DNA of 64,000 nucleotides, taken from positions 4,089,823 to 4,153,822 of the forward strand of contig NZ_LN831197.1 in the NCBI RefSeq assembly GCF_001375535.1, in the 5' to 3' direction. This stretch comes from Bacillus niameyensis. GTDB taxonomy: Bacteria > Bacillota > Bacilli > Bacillales > Bacillaceae_C. Positions 9,065 to 18,717 of the stretch are shown in pieces. The notes below the pieces were generated by a model. The model was not told where the DNA came from. It did not search any database and saw only the letters and a list, made by a program, of their open reading frames with translations. Position numbers and translations under genes: made by a program. Every line of letters starts with the position of its first letter. The first letter of the stretch is position 1.

Positions 9065-9631
9065 ATGGTTAATACAGGTAGGACAGATAAAGAAATTGTT
9101 GTCGATCATTTAGACTTGACCAATGGACATATTCATATCATCGGGGATGGGAAACTAACCATTTATGTTACGAACAAAACGACGTTTGGAAGTGGAAGTA
9201 CGATAAATAGAAATGGGGATGTTAACAAATTCAATCTCTTTCTAAAAGGTTCTCAAGGTCTACTTTTACGCGGGAGCCAAGAGATTTATGGTTCCATTTA
9301 TGCGGAAAAAGGAGACATAGACCTTGGTGCCGGTGCTGGTGTAAAAGGAAATTTATTTTCTGGTGGTCAAAGTTTTAAAGTATCTGGAGGAACTTGGGCT
9401 ACTTCACCTTTAATATTCGCCCCATATGCGCACTTTGATCATTCAAATGGCACAATTAACGGTACTCTTATCGCCAAGTCATATAGCGGTACAGGAGGAG
9501 CGACACTTCATCAGAAAGATATGGATTTTATAAAAGGCCCCATTTCAATTGAAGGCATTAATAAAGAAAATGGTAACAACAATCCAACAGAATGGCTTAT
9601 AAAGAAAAAGCAATTACTCGAGAAAGAATAG
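9065..9631 (+). pseudogene. C-terminal remnant of a surface/pilus-type protein (DUF7305-like beta-solenoid domain)
   Basis: The frame is open from before the yuxO stop, and the first usable ATG (9065) has no ribosome binding site. The 188 residues resemble the C-terminal beta-rich domain found at the end of larger secreted or PilX-like proteins. Motifs include GHIHIIGDGKLTIYV, repeated polar turns (LLLRGSQEIYGSIYAEKGDIDLGAGAGVKG) and a C-terminal GTLIAKSYSGTGGATLHQ. There is no signal peptide and no N-terminal part. I infer a gene fragment fused behind yuxO by deletion. A short functional product cannot be excluded. Confidence 0.5.
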
Positions 9632-9648
9632 AATCTGCCAGCATTTTA

Positions 9649-9692
9649 AAACAAGCAGGAGAGAATAGGACTTATTTCTCTCCTGCTTGTTT
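9649..9692. terminator. Bidirectional terminator between yuxO side and mrp operon
   Basis: A perfect 17-bp inverted repeat, AAACAAGCAGGAGAGAA (9649-9665) and its complement (9676-9692), with a 10-nt loop. It lies between the convergent yuxO/fragment and mrpG and can stop both transcripts. Confidence 0.9.
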
Positions 9693-9727
9693 GATTACCG
9701 CGATATTTAGGTTTTACCTGCTATCCT

Positions 9728-10096
9728 CTACAAGCCATCTTTTCGCGTTTTCTCACCTGTCTTCGCAAGGTCATCTCGTACACTCCGTTCCGCTAGTTTC
9801 ACACCGGTATTGTACGCCGCTCGGCTAATAAGGTGCCCGGCAACAGGAGCGGTGATGAAGATAAACAAGATTCCTAATAATAGTCTGGCGTTGATAATGC
9901 CGTCCTCAGCATAATAAAAAATTAATGCTCCCACTAGAGTGAAGAGAACTCCTAATGTTGTCGATTTAGAGGCTGCGTGATTCCTTGAATAGACATCGGG
10001 AAGTCGAATGACTCCGAAAGCAGCTACAATGCTTAGAAACGTACCAATTAAGATGCAGATTGCAATAATCCATTCAATTGCGCCGTTCATTTTCAA
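9728..10096 (-). CDS. mrpG: Na+/H+ antiporter subunit MrpG
   Basis: 122 residues with three hydrophobic spans, starting with a span in IEWIIAICILIGTFLSIVAAFGVIRLPDVYSR. The RLPDVYSRNHAASKSTTLG motif is characteristic of MrpG/PhaG/MnhG. It is the last gene of the seven-gene operon and overlaps mrpF by 23 nt. It is a small membrane subunit of the hetero-oligomeric cation/proton antiporter for Na+ and alkali resistance. Confidence 0.95.
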   Translation of the reverse strand: MKMNGAIEWIIAICILIGTFLSIVAAFGVIRLPDVYSRNHAASKSTTLGVLFTLVGALIFYYAEDGIINARLLLGILFIFITAPVAGHLISRAAYNTGVKLAERSVRDDLAKTGEKTRKDGL

Positions 10097-10358
10097 TGAT
10101 CTCCCCTTTCTCTAAAAACTTGGAGAATGCAATCGTTCCAATAAAGGAAAGAATCCCAAATAGCAAAATGACATCTAGATAGGCAGATGTGTTTAGGATC
10201 ATAGAGACGAGAGCCGTAATAGCTGCCAAGTTAATTCCCATTGCATCAAGAGCAACAACACGGTCTGGGACGCTTGGCCCCTTAATAACACGAATAAGTA
10301 AGATGAGTGAAGAGAGGGAAAAGCCGACTAAAGCAATTTTAAAAATAATATCTAACAT
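10074..10358 (-). CDS. mrpF: Na+/H+ antiporter subunit MrpF
   Basis: 94 residues with three membrane spans. The conserved RVIKGPSVPDRVVALDAMG sits between spans 1 and 2 and is the family signature of MrpF (Mnh/Pha F). It overlaps the last base of mrpE and the start of mrpG. In B. subtilis MrpF also supports cholate/Na+ efflux (family knowledge). Confidence 0.95.
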   Translation of the reverse strand: MLDIIFKIALVGFSLSSLILLIRVIKGPSVPDRVVALDAMGINLAAITALVSMILNTSAYLDVILLFGILSFIGTIAFSKFLEKGEIIENERRN

Positions 10359-10834
10359 TAGCGGCTCACCTCCAAAATGGCTTTTTCAAAGGAGTTTTTA
10401 ATCCCTTCAATAGCATCCTCGACTTCTTGTATATCAATCGCATGGATATACAATGTTTGATTATCGTCGGACAACTTCACAACTAGTGTCCCAGGAGTTA
10501 ATGTAATCAAGTTTGCAAGCAAAGTAATTTCCCAACCGGACTCGAGCTTCGTTTGTAAAGCGAAAATTCCTGGACGGATATTGAGTTTTGGACGTAATAC
10601 TAGTTTTAATACAGCAAGATTGGATAGAAATAATTCTTTGATAAAAATTAGCAGCAATTTTACAATCGCTATTACCCTCCATAAATAGAATCTCGAGTTG
10701 AAAAAGCGCCGCATAATTAAAAGAATCAAAAGCCCAAGCAAATATCCGATTAAAAAGGTATTGATCGAAAAGGAACTTTCAAAAATCATCCATAAAAATG
10801 CAAGTAAAAAATTTAATAATATTTGAAAAGCCAA
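10358..10834 (-). CDS. mrpE: Na+/H+ antiporter subunit MrpE
   Basis: 158 residues. Two N-terminal hydrophobic spans are followed by a soluble beta-rich domain with the LITLTPGTLVVKLSDDNQTLYIHAID motif that defines MrpE. It lies 24 nt downstream of mrpD and overlaps mrpF by one base. It is an assembly and activity subunit of the Mrp complex. Confidence 0.95.
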   Translation of the reverse strand: MAFQILLNFLLAFLWMIFESSFSINTFLIGYLLGLLILLIMRRFFNSRFYLWRVIAIVKLLLIFIKELFLSNLAVLKLVLRPKLNIRPGIFALQTKLESGWEITLLANLITLTPGTLVVKLSDDNQTLYIHAIDIQEVEDAIEGIKNSFEKAILEVSR

Positions 10835-10858
10835 TGTGCGTGCCTCCTTTGGCCCAAG

Positions 10859-12340
10859 CTACCTATTAAGGACAGCCTTTATATAGATTTCTGGCTGCAT
10901 CAATACTTCAGTAGCTTGAATGATATAGCCGTTTATCCATTCGGAACATACACCGTAAAAAACAGCAACTACTACTAATGCAATTACTGGAATCAAGAGT
11001 TTCCCAACAGGAATATCCTTATTAACAGAACTGCCAGCTGGGTCGCCCCAGAAACTGTTTAGAAATACTCGCATGAGTGAATAGAGAACAAACAGACTAG
11101 AAAGCAAAATGATCAGTGCCCCGACGGCATCACCTGCCGCAAAGCCTCCGCTTGCGATTAGTAGCTTTCCTACAAATCCGCTTAAAGGCGGGATTCCAGC
11201 GAGTGCCAACACGGCTATAAAAAATGTCCAGCCAAGGATTGGATAGTGGCGAATTAGTCCACTGTATTTACGATAATCACTAGAACCTGTAATCGCAATG
11301 ATGATTCCGACAAGTAAAAATAATACTGCTTTAATGATCATATCATGGACTAAATAAAAAACAGCCCCACTTAATCCATCTGAATTCATCATCGCGATTC
11401 CGTAAACAATTACACCAATGGCGATGATAATATTGTAAATAACAATTTTCTTAATATCTTTATAAGCAATTGCTGCAATGGAGCCAAGAATAACAGTTAG
11501 CAGTGCTAAGACAGCAAGGATTTCATGCGTAAAGCCTGTGTCATGATAGAAAAACAAGGTGTATGTTCTCATAATCGAATAGACTCCCACTTTTGTAAGT
11601 AGTGCACCAAAGAGAGCCATAACGGGAGCGGGTGGCGCATAGTAAGCACCAGGAAGCCAGAAGTAGAGCGGGAAAATCGCTCCTTTTAAACCGAAAACGA
11701 TTAGGAACAGCACTGCAATAACTGTTAAGATCGCTGGTTGATCGACCTCCGCAATTCTTTCGGATATATGAGCCATGTTTAACGTACCAACTACAGAATA
11801 CAAATACCCGACGGTAATGACGAATAGTGCTGATGAAGTGACATTGACCAAAATGTATTTTATTGATTCACGAAGTTGGATTTTTGTTCCTCCAATGACA
11901 AGCAGTACATAAGAAGACATGAGCATCACTTCAAAAAAGACAAACATATTAAAAATATCGCCTGTAGTAAATGCCCCGTTTACACCAACAATAAGGAATT
12001 GAATTATAGAATAATAGTAAAAATTCTCTCGTGCCTTGCCGATCGAATAAAAAGAATAGATTACAGAGCAAAGGGCAATGAGTGAAGTAGTCGCAACGAG
12101 CAAAGCTGATAGCATGTCCGACACAAGGGTAATTCCAAAAGGTGCAGGCCAGCTTCCAATATTCAGCGTTTGAATACCATCATGATCAATTTTATTAATT
12201 AAGATCAGTGATGCGATCAAAGTACCACTTAAAGAGATGGCGGAGATCCAGCGCTGAATGACTACTTTTTTTGCAAAAAACATTAAGATCACGGCTGTTA
12301 AGAGCGGGATAATAATGGGCAATATGAGTAAATTAATCAT
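10859..12340 (-). CDS. mrpD: Na+/H+ antiporter subunit MrpD
   Basis: 493 residues with about 14 membrane spans. It belongs to the proton-translocating NADH-quinone oxidoreductase ND4/ND5-like family. Conserved Glu/Lys elements are visible in the [15 protein letters not shown] region and in [25 protein letters not shown]. It overlaps mrpC by 8 nt. MrpD together with MrpA forms the ion-conducting modules. Confidence 0.95.
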   Translation of the reverse strand: MINLLILPIIIPLLTAVILMFFAKKVVIQRWISAISLSGTLIASLILINKIDHDGIQTLNIGSWPAPFGITLVSDMLSALLVATTSLIALCSVIYSFYSIGKARENFYYYSIIQFLIVGVNGAFTTGDIFNMFVFFEVMLMSSYVLLVIGGTKIQLRESIKYILVNVTSSALFVITVGYLYSVVGTLNMAHISERIAEVDQPAILTVIAVLFLIVFGLKGAIFPLYFWLPGAYYAPPAPVMALFGALLTKVGVYSIMRTYTLFFYHDTGFTHEILAVLALLTVILGSIAAIAYKDIKKIVIYNIIIAIGVIVYGIAMMNSDGLSGAVFYLVHDMIIKAVLFLLVGIIIAITGSSDYRKYSGLIRHYPILGWTFFIAVLALAGIPPLSGFVGKLLIASGGFAAGDAVGALIILLSSLFVLYSLMRVFLNSFWGDPAGSSVNKDIPVGKLLIPVIALVVVAVFYGVCSEWINGYIIQATEVLMQPEIYIKAVLNR

Positions 12341-12674
12341 TATTTTTAGAACCTCTCATCTCGTCAATGTTATCTGTTCCCAATTCCTGGTATGCACGGT
12401 AGGCCAGTACAAGGAAAAATGCTGTAACACCAAAACTAATTACGATCGCTGTTAGTATAAGTGCTTGAGGTATTGGGTCTGTATAGTTTGTTGCTTCTTC
12501 TCCAAGAAGTGGAACAGTCCCCCGTTTTAAACCGGCCATTGTTAAGAGCAAAAGATGGGCCCCATGGCTTAAGAGACCTGTTCCAATAATGATGCGCAAC
12601 AAGCTTTTCGAGAGCATTAAGTAAACAGCACTTGCAAAAAGCAATCCAATTAGAATGGACATGAGGATTTCCAT
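12333..12674 (-). CDS. mrpC: Na+/H+ antiporter subunit MrpC
   Basis: 113 residues with three membrane spans, homologous to Nuo[23 protein letters not shown] and [23 protein letters not shown] are diagnostic of MrpC. It overlaps mrpB by one base and mrpD by 8 nt, showing translational coupling throughout the operon. Confidence 0.95.
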   Translation of the reverse strand: MEILMSILIGLLFASAVYLMLSKSLLRIIIGTGLLSHGAHLLLLTMAGLKRGTVPLLGEEATNYTDPIPQALILTAIVISFGVTAFFLVLAYRAYQELGTDNIDEMRGSKNND

Positions 12675-13096
12675 TATTCACTCACTCCAATCGTTTCAAT
12701 AATCGTCATCGTTGCTCCAACTACACAGAGGTAGACTCCAATATCAAACAAGACAGCGGTATGCAGTGATGTTTTTCCGAGAAGAGGAAGTGTAAAATAT
12801 CCAAACGCATGCGTCAGTAAAGGAACATTAAATAAAAATGAACCAACTGCTGTTCCAATAGCGAAAAGAAGGCCGACTGCAATCATTAATCGGTAATTGA
12901 TAGGTAAGCTCTTCTTTACCGTTTTCACATCGAATGCAAGCAAGAGAAGGACAATTGCTCCGGATGTAAGCAGTCCGCCAACAAATCCTCCGCCAGGATA
13001 ATAATGACCGGCAAAGAAGATATGAAGTGCAAAAAGCAAAATGATGAAAACAACTGTTTTCGTTGCGGTTTGTAAAATGAGATCATTCGTTTTCAT
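12674..13096 (-). CDS. mrpB: Na+/H+ antiporter subunit MrpB
   Basis: 140 residues with four hydrophobic spans. [12 protein letters not shown] at the N-terminus and [21 protein letters not shown] are the MrpB family marks. The ATG overlaps the mrpA stop (ATGA). Confidence 0.95.
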   Translation of the reverse strand: MKTNDLILQTATKTVVFIILLFALHIFFAGHYYPGGGFVGGLLTSGAIVLLLLAFDVKTVKKSLPINYRLMIAVGLLFAIGTAVGSFLFNVPLLTHAFGYFTLPLLGKTSLHTAVLFDIGVYLCVVGATMTIIETIGVSE

Positions 13097-15498
13097 CGAT
13101 CCTGCCTCCTTGAAAGTCTTAGTTTAATCATCCCGTAAACACCGAGCGCGGCAATCCCGAGTACAGCAATTTCAAACATCGTATCAAACCCACGAAAGTC
13201 AACAAGAATGACGTTGACCATATTTCCGCCGCCTGCTTTATCTGCTGTGTTTTCAATATAATACTCTGAAATAGACTTAAATAATTTATTACTATGGGCA
13301 GAGAGGGCGATGATCGTTACAACAATCCCAACCCCTGCAGCGACTATTGCATTAGTTAATTTAAACCTCATTCGCTCTTCTTTTCGATTGATTTTCGGTA
13401 AATGATAAAAAGCAAGCAGGAAGAGCGCAACCGAAACTGTTTCAATGACAAGCTGGGTCAGAACAAGATCTGGTGCTCGAAATAATACAAAGAATAAGGC
13501 TACGGTATAGCCAATCGCTCCTAATGCAATAATCGATGTTAATCTTGATTTTGCCATTAAAATAGTTATGGCTGCAGCTACAATAATGAGCGTTAACACA
13601 ATTTCATATATCCCAATCGGAGCAAGGTCAGATTTATCCATGAAAAAGGCGTCTTTTTTTATGATCGTGATGGTCAGTAGACCAATGAACGCAATAAAGA
13701 TATAAACCATATAGTTACGAATGGAACCATTCATATAAAAATCCGTTACTTTATTTGACCCTTTTTCTGTATGAACAAGTCCTTGATCATACAAGTGGTT
13801 CAACGATAGAGAAGAAGGGAACTTATTATAAATTGCTGTCCATTTAGGCATTGTTTTATATAAAAGTACTCCAACCACGATAACTCCAATTGTCATAAAC
13901 AGTTCTGGTTTAAAACCGTGCCAGAAAGAAATATGAATATCGAAAGAATGGCCCTCATTAATTAATGGTGATTGGATGACTTCGGCAGCTGGCTTAAGAA
14001 TCGTATTTGATAAGAGATTTGGGAAAAAGCCAATTAGAATAACTAGAGAGCCCAAAATTGCAGGAGGAATCCACATCCCTACTGGTGCTTCATGCGGTTT
14101 CTTCTTCAACTTTTCAGATTGGTATTGGCCTCTGAAAGTCTTAAAGAAAAGCATCATGCTGTACACAAACGTGAAGACACTCGCAATCCAGGCAAGAATT
14201 GGGAAGAGTGCACCCCATGTTTCTAAATTGAAAATATCTAGACTTAGTACATGAATCACGCTAGTAAAGAACATTTCTTTACTGAGAAAACCGTTAAACG
14301 GTGGTAGACCAGCCATTGAAAATGTACCGATGAAAGCAATTGTCGCTGTAATCGGCATAAACTGCATGAGCCCACCAAGTTTGCGAATATCACGTGTCCC
14401 TGTCTCATGATCGACAATGCCTGCAACCATAAACAAACTTCCTTTGAAGGTTGCATGATTGATTAAGTGGAAGACAGCTGCAACTGTAGCACCCATATAA
14501 ATATTTTCCGATAAATGGTCATAATGAAGTGCTGCGGCCCCTAAGCCAAGCATGGACATGATCATTCCCAATTGACTGATAGTAGAAAAGGCGAGAATTG
14601 CTTTTAAATCAGTTTGCTTTACAGCGTTGAATGAACCCCAAAATAGAGTAAGTAAACCAACTCCACCAACAAGCCAAATCCATAATCCTTGTTCTGCAAA
14701 AACTGGACTCATTCTTGCAACGATGTAAATGCCTGCTTTAACCATCGTTGCCGAGTGCAAATAAGCACTAACAGGGGTTGGAGCTTCCATTGCATCAGGA
14801 AGCCAGATATGGAATGGAAACTGTGCAGATTTTGTAAAAGCTCCTAATAGTACAAGGACTAAAGCAAGAATAAAGAAAGGCTCTGTACTAATTTCTCCTG
14901 CCTGGGAAATAATTTCACGAATACTAAATGTACCAGTTAACAACGAAAGGATGATGAATCCCCCGAGCATAGAAAGACCGCCAAATACTGTAATTAGCAT
15001 CGACTTTTGGGCGCCATGGCGTGAGCGTTCTTTCGTGTACCAGAAACCAATTAATAGAAACGATGAAAAAGACGTCAGCTCCCAAAACGCATATAGGACA
15101 ATTAGATTATCTGAGAGAACGACACCTAACATGGCCGCCATAAACATTAGGAGATAGACATAAAAGCTACCAAGGTTCTCTTTATCCTTCGCTAAATAAT
15201 AAATGGAGTAGAAAACAACCAATGTTCCGATTCCTGTGATCAGCAGTGCAAACAGTAACCCAAGACCATCCACATAAGCGGTAAAGTTGATCCCCAATGA
15301 AGGAATCCAATTGAAGGTCTTTTCAACGAATCCTTGATTTTTAATATCAGGGAGATACTGAAGAAAATAGATGAATAAAATGGCAGGTAGCCAAAGAACA
15401 AACCAACCAGTATGTATGGAACGGAATCTTTTATAAACAAAGGGAATGAAGATTGCAAGTAATAATGGTGCCAATATAGCGATATGCAACAGTGACAA
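13093..15498 (-). CDS. mrpA: Na+/H+ antiporter subunit MrpA
   Basis: 801 residues if initiated at the TTG at 15498, which I prefer because AAAGGAGG lies 7 nt upstream. The in-frame GTG at 15528 lies before that binding site. 801 residues also equals the B. subtilis MrpA length as I remember it. It has about 20 spans. The N-terminal part is ND5-like (LIVLYAFWELTSFSSFLLIGFW; HIWLPDAMEAPTPVSAYLHSATMVKAG). The C-terminal extension resembles an NuoJ/MrpB-like module (VILVDFRGFDTMFEIAVLGIAALG). It is the first gene of mrpABCDEFG and confers Na+-dependent pH homeostasis. The leader between 15498 and the MFS terminator is only ~170 nt. Confidence 0.95.
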   Translation of the reverse strand: MSLLHIAILAPLLLAIFIPFVYKRFRSIHTGWFVLWLPAILFIYFLQYLPDIKNQGFVEKTFNWIPSLGINFTAYVDGLGLLFALLITGIGTLVVFYSIYYLAKDKENLGSFYVYLLMFMAAMLGVVLSDNLIVLYAFWELTSFSSFLLIGFWYTKERSRHGAQKSMLITVFGGLSMLGGFIILSLLTGTFSIREIISQAGEISTEPFFILALVLVLLGAFTKSAQFPFHIWLPDAMEAPTPVSAYLHSATMVKAGIYIVARMSPVFAEQGLWIWLVGGVGLLTLFWGSFNAVKQTDLKAILAFSTISQLGMIMSMLGLGAAALHYDHLSENIYMGATVAAVFHLINHATFKGSLFMVAGIVDHETGTRDIRKLGGLMQFMPITATIAFIGTFSMAGLPPFNGFLSKEMFFTSVIHVLSLDIFNLETWGALFPILAWIASVFTFVYSMMLFFKTFRGQYQSEKLKKKPHEAPVGMWIPPAILGSLVILIGFFPNLLSNTILKPAAEVIQSPLINEGHSFDIHISFWHGFKPELFMTIGVIVVGVLLYKTMPKWTAIYNKFPSSLSLNHLYDQGLVHTEKGSNKVTDFYMNGSIRNYMVYIFIAFIGLLTITIIKKDAFFMDKSDLAPIGIYEIVLTLIIVAAAITILMAKSRLTSIIALGAIGYTVALFFVLFRAPDLVLTQLVIETVSVALFLLAFYHLPKINRKEERMRFKLTNAIVAAGVGIVVTIIALSAHSNKLFKSISEYYIENTADKAGGGNMVNVILVDFRGFDTMFEIAVLGIAALGVYGMIKLRLSRRQDR

Positions 15499-15673
15499 TG
15501 AAAATCCTCCTTTACTAACATCGAACACATTATTAAGATTATAACGTAGATTCCACTTTGTTTCACAAGATACAATTGAAGGTTTATTTAGTTATTAAAT
15601 AGGTAGGAACGGATCAATAGAACTATATTGTTCACAAAGTGTTCGTAAACCGTTCGTGGTTATTGAAATAAAA

Positions 15674-15698
15674 AACTTCCAGTTTTAGACTGGAAGTT
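15674..15698 (-). terminator. Terminator of the MFS transporter gene
   Basis: AACTTCCAGT/ACTGGAAGTT, a 10-bp stem with a 5-nt loop. It is followed on the minus strand by a T-rich tract and overlaps the last base of the MFS gene. Confidence 0.8.
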
Positions 15699-16912
15699 TA
15701 ATAGCTTTCTCTTAAATTTTCCTGTTTATGCTTGAGACTCCACCATAGAAGTACAACACCAAGGAGGAACAATCCTCCTGTGACATAAAAAACAGATGAA
15801 ATTCCACCAAAGACCCCTGCTACATATCCACCTAATGTAGGGCCAACAACATTACCTAAAAATCGGAAGCTTTGGTTATAACCAAGGACTTCCCCTTGCA
15901 TATCAAGTGGAGCTTCCATTCGAATATAGGCAGTAATACATGGAAGCATGCCGCCAACTGCCATTCCGTATAGAAATCTTAATAAAACTAATTGCCAAAG
16001 CTCGTGAACAAGTGCCTGTGGGACAATTAAAATGGAGGCAAGCACAAGGAGAATTAATAATACTTTTTCATAGCCGATCGAATCTCCAAGTTTTCCCCAT
16101 TGTCTAGTTAACAAAAGATTACCGAATCCTGTTGCAGAAAACGCTAGACCCGAAAGAAAGGCAACACTTGCAGCTCCTGTCAAATCACTAACATAAAGCG
16201 CAAGAAGCGGTTGAATGCTAAAGTTCCCTATTTGGATTAATAAGGCAATCAACATGACCATAATCAATAGCTTTTTATTGAGTATGAGTTTTATAACATC
16301 TTTACTTGTGTGCGGTTTAATTGCTCGCTGTTCAGCCTCTGTTGGTCTAATTTCGCGAATTCCAAAGAGTACGAGTGTTGCTGAAATGGCAACCCCGATA
16401 GATGTGATGATAAATGTGTATTCAAACCCAAACGAATCTGCCATCATTCCGCCGATTAGTGGGCCAAATAAACTACCAGAAACATTCCCCATTTGTAATG
16501 TGCCAAGTGTTTTTCCGGCTTCCTCTTTAGGAGTTTGTTTGGAAATCAAGGCGATGGAAGTTGGGATAAAACCTGTCACAACTCCCATGAATAATCTCAA
16601 AAGAAAGAGTCCCATGACATTATCCACAAGTCCCATGACAAACACGGAAGCTGCAATCCCATACCCTGTTAATAAAAGTATTGGTTTGAATCCATATTTA
16701 TCACCAATCTTTCCCCATAGGGGTGAAAAAAGGAAGGCACTTAGGAAGGTAACTGCAAAAACAAGACCAGCCCAGCGTTGCACATATTCTTCACTAAAAT
16801 CCCCGAATGACTCAATATATAGTGAAATAAACGGTGTAACCATTGTCATACTTGCCGCGATGATGAAGTTACAAATCCACATAATCAACAGATTACGTTT
16901 TGCATTACTGAT
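15698..16912 (-). CDS. MFS multidrug-type efflux transporter
   Basis: About 396-404 residues with 12 predicted membrane spans. It has the MFS loop motif FSPLWGKIGDKYGFKPILLLTG between spans 2 and 3 and a second half beginning after the cytoplasmic loop (~residue 200), typical of the DHA1 drug:H+ antiporters. Start: the annotatable TTG (16888) has no ribosome binding site and would remove the usual polar N-terminus (SNAKRN). AGAAGGTG at 16919-16926 is correctly placed for ATC 16912 or ATT 16915, so a non-canonical start is likely. The position next to kapB recalls B. subtilis yuxJ, but I cannot confirm orthology. Confidence 0.75.
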   Translation of the reverse strand: MSNAKRNLLIMWICNFIIAASMTMVTPFISLYIESFGDFSEEYVQRWAGLVFAVTFLSAFLFSPLWGKIGDKYGFKPILLLTGYGIAASVFVMGLVDNVMGLFLLRLFMGVVTGFIPTSIALISKQTPKEEAGKTLGTLQMGNVSGSLFGPLIGGMMADSFGFEYTFIITSIGVAISATLVLFGIREIRPTEAEQRAIKPHTSKDVIKLILNKKLLIMVMLIALLIQIGNFSIQPLLALYVSDLTGAASVAFLSGLAFSATGFGNLLLTRQWGKLGDSIGYEKVLLILLVLASILIVPQALVHELWQLVLLRFLYGMAVGGMLPCITAYIRMEAPLDMQGEVLGYNQSFRFLGNVVGPTLGGYVAGVFGGISSVFYVTGGLFLLGVVLLWWSLKHKQENLRESY

Positions 16913-17050
16913 AATAACACCTTCTTGATCGAAAAGTATTTCGTTACCCTAAGTAATATTATAAATGTTTCACAAATTAATTCAAGATTACTGAGTGCGA
17001 TTATAAGAATTAGCTCCATTTTTTGGGGGAGTAAGTTTTTAATCAAAAAG

Positions 17051-17090
17051 AGCAAGTGGAGAAAAATATTCGATTTGATCTCCGCTTGCT
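17051..17090 (-). terminator. Terminator-like hairpin downstream of kapB
   Basis: AGCAAGTGGAGA (17051-17062) pairs with TCTCCGCTTGCT (17079-17090) with one G-T pair. On the minus strand it is followed by CTTTTTGATT. It probably ends the kapB transcript before the MFS gene. Confidence 0.65.
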
Positions 17091-17097
17091 GCTATAT

Positions 17098-17338
17098 GCT
17101 ATTTCTGAGGAAAACGGTAACGATTGGCGCAAAATCGTTCCCGTACTGTGCTATTTCTGAGAGAACGGTAACGATTGAGGCCGAATCGTTCCCGCACCGT
17201 GCTATTTTTGGGAGTTACGGTAACGATTGAGGCCGAATCGTTCCCGCACCGTACTATTTTTGGGAGTTACGGTAACGATTGGCGCAGAATCGTTCCCGTA
17301 CTGTGCTATTTCTGAGAGTTACGGTAACGATTCGGACT
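17098..17338. repeat. Tandem array of ~52-bp palindromic repeats (4 full and 1 partial copy)
   Basis: Units start at 17098, 17150, 17201, 17253 and 17305 (period 51-52). Each unit reads gctattt(c/t)tg-ggagttACGGTAACGATT-spacer-AATCGTTCCCG. It therefore contains an inverted repeat (GGTAACGATT/AATCGTTCCC, one mismatch) able to fold as a hairpin. The spacer alternates between two versions (ggcgca and gaggccg). It occupies the gap between kapB and its terminator hairpin. Confidence 0.9.
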
Positions 17339-17348
17339 GAACAATGAT

Positions 17349-17750
17349 TTATTCCTTTTTGATATGCATGGAATACATAAGCTCGTATTCTTTTATTACA
17401 CCATTTAATGCTTCTAAAGCTCGTTTATTATAAGGATGATCTGAATCAGCTTCGAGCGTTTCGCGGAGTTTTTCAACGGCTTCTTTTAAAGATTCCTTAT
17501 AATCAGGAACTTCTTCGTTATATGGTTTCACAATTCTTTTTTGAACATTTGTCTGTTCCCGATACGCCAGTGCCTTTCTTTCATGAAAAAAAGGAACATC
17601 TGCATCCAAGGGGTTATGTAAATCACCTTGTCTCGGATGATTTAAAACAGCAAGTATACGGATTGTATACATATCTTCGTTCGATGCAGTTATTTCACCA
17701 ATATATTTACCAGTCTTTTTATTCGTGATGACGATATCTCCAATGTTCAT
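17349..17750 (-). CDS. kapB: Kinase-associated lipoprotein B homologue (KapB)
   Basis: 133 residues from ATG 17750, 7 nt after AAAGGAGG; the earlier ATG (17756) is too close to it. It begins with a small SH3-like beta-barrel (IGDIVITNKKTGKYIGEITAS) followed by a charged helical part (DYKESLKEAVEKLRETLEADS). No lipobox is present despite the family name. In B. subtilis KapB is needed for KinB-dependent activation of the sporulation phosphorelay. kinB is not adjacent here, but patB lies nearby as in B. subtilis. Confidence 0.8.
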   Translation of the reverse strand: MNIGDIVITNKKTGKYIGEITASNEDMYTIRILAVLNHPRQGDLHNPLDADVPFFHERKALAYREQTNVQKRIVKPYNEEVPDYKESLKEAVEKLRETLEADSDHPYNKRALEALNGVIKEYELMYSMHIKKE

Positions 17751-17865
17751 GGTCATACCTCCTTTAACACGTTCTTTCTTCCATTATGGTAGAGAATGGG
17801 AAAAAAGGAAAGAAGGATGATTTTTTTTCCCATTTCCTGTAAAGTAACTTTTGGAGGGAAAGAAG

Positions 17866-18600
17866 ATGAAGAAAATACTTATTCTGCTTTTTTCCATACT
17901 AATATTAACTGCTTGCGGGACACAGGGATATGAAATAAGATTATTGGATGAAGTTGTCGCAAAACAGTTAGACAAAAAAGAAGGAGATGCAGAAATGACG
18001 GATCAAACAATATACCCACAGTTAACAACAGAAGTATTAGAAAATGAAAAATTGGTGCAAATGAACACAAATATGGGTTCCATTAAAATTAAACTTTTTC
18101 CAGAACAAGCACCAAAAACTGTTGAAAACTTTATCACTCATGCAAAAGATGGCTATTACAATGGTATTATTTTCCACCGCATTATTAAAGATTTCATGAT
18201 TCAAGGTGGCGACCCTACAGGTACAGGTATGGGTGGAGAAAGTATTTATGGCGATTCTTTTGAAGATGAATTTTCAATGGAATTATTTAACTTACGCGGT
18301 GCTCTTTCCATGGCAAATGCTGGACCAAATACAAATGGCAGCCAATTTTTTATCGTTCAAAATAGCTATTTAGATGCAGGTTATCAATCCCAATTAGAAA
18401 ATGCTGGTTTTCCGAAAGAGATCATTGAGGCTTATATGAAAAATGGCGGAACACCTCATCTTGACCATAGACATACTGTGTTTGGTCAAGTAGTAGAAGG
18501 TATGGATATTGTTGATAACATTGCTAACGTAGAAACTGGACGTGCAGACAAGCCAGTTAGTGATGTCGTAATTGAGAGCATAGATATAATTAAGGAATAA
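17866..18600 (+). CDS. Cyclophilin-type peptidyl-prolyl cis-trans isomerase lipoprotein
   Basis: 244 residues from ATG 17866 (GGAGGGAAAG upstream). It has a lipoprotein signal peptide with lipobox LTAC at residues ~16-19, then a linker and a cyclophilin domain (~65-244). The active-site pattern is [21 protein letters not shown] and [14 protein letters not shown], and the C-terminus [19 protein letters not shown] is canonical. It is an extracytoplasmic, membrane-anchored folding catalyst. It forms a single-gene unit divergent from kapB and is closed by a strong terminator. Confidence 0.92.
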   Translation: MKKILILLFSILILTACGTQGYEIRLLDEVVAKQLDKKEGDAEMTDQTIYPQLTTEVLENEKLVQMNTNMGSIKIKLFPEQAPKTVENFITHAKDGYYNGIIFHRIIKDFMIQGGDPTGTGMGGESIYGDSFEDEFSMELFNLRGALSMANAGPNTNGSQFFIVQNSYLDAGYQSQLENAGFPKEIIEAYMKNGGTPHLDHRHTVFGQVVEGMDIVDNIANVETGRADKPVSDVVIESIDIIKE

Positions 18601-18607
18601 GCAGGGG

Positions 18608-18631
18608 AAAACCGCCGATTTCGGCGGTTTT
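18608..18631 (+). terminator. Terminator of the cyclophilin gene
   Basis: AAAACCGCCGA/TCGGCGGTTTT with a 2-nt loop and T-run; GC-rich and strong. Confidence 0.9.
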
Positions 18632-18655
18632 TCACATATTTGTCGAAGATTGAAA

Positions 18656-18685
18656 TTGGTTTAGGGTCCTATCCTTTGATATAAT
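18656..18685 (+). promoter_or_regulatory. Sigma-A-like promoter for the small membrane protein
   Basis: TTGGTT (18656-18661), 18-nt spacer, TATAAT (18680-18685) preceded by TGA. It lies 33 nt upstream of the chosen start. Confidence 0.6.
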
Positions 18686-18717
18686 GAGAATACATTGTTT
18701 TGGAAAGGATGTTTCCA

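Noticed and set aside
17098-17338. CRISPR array
   Set aside because: The repeats are ~52 bp head to tail with no unique spacers, and no cas genes occur in the window.
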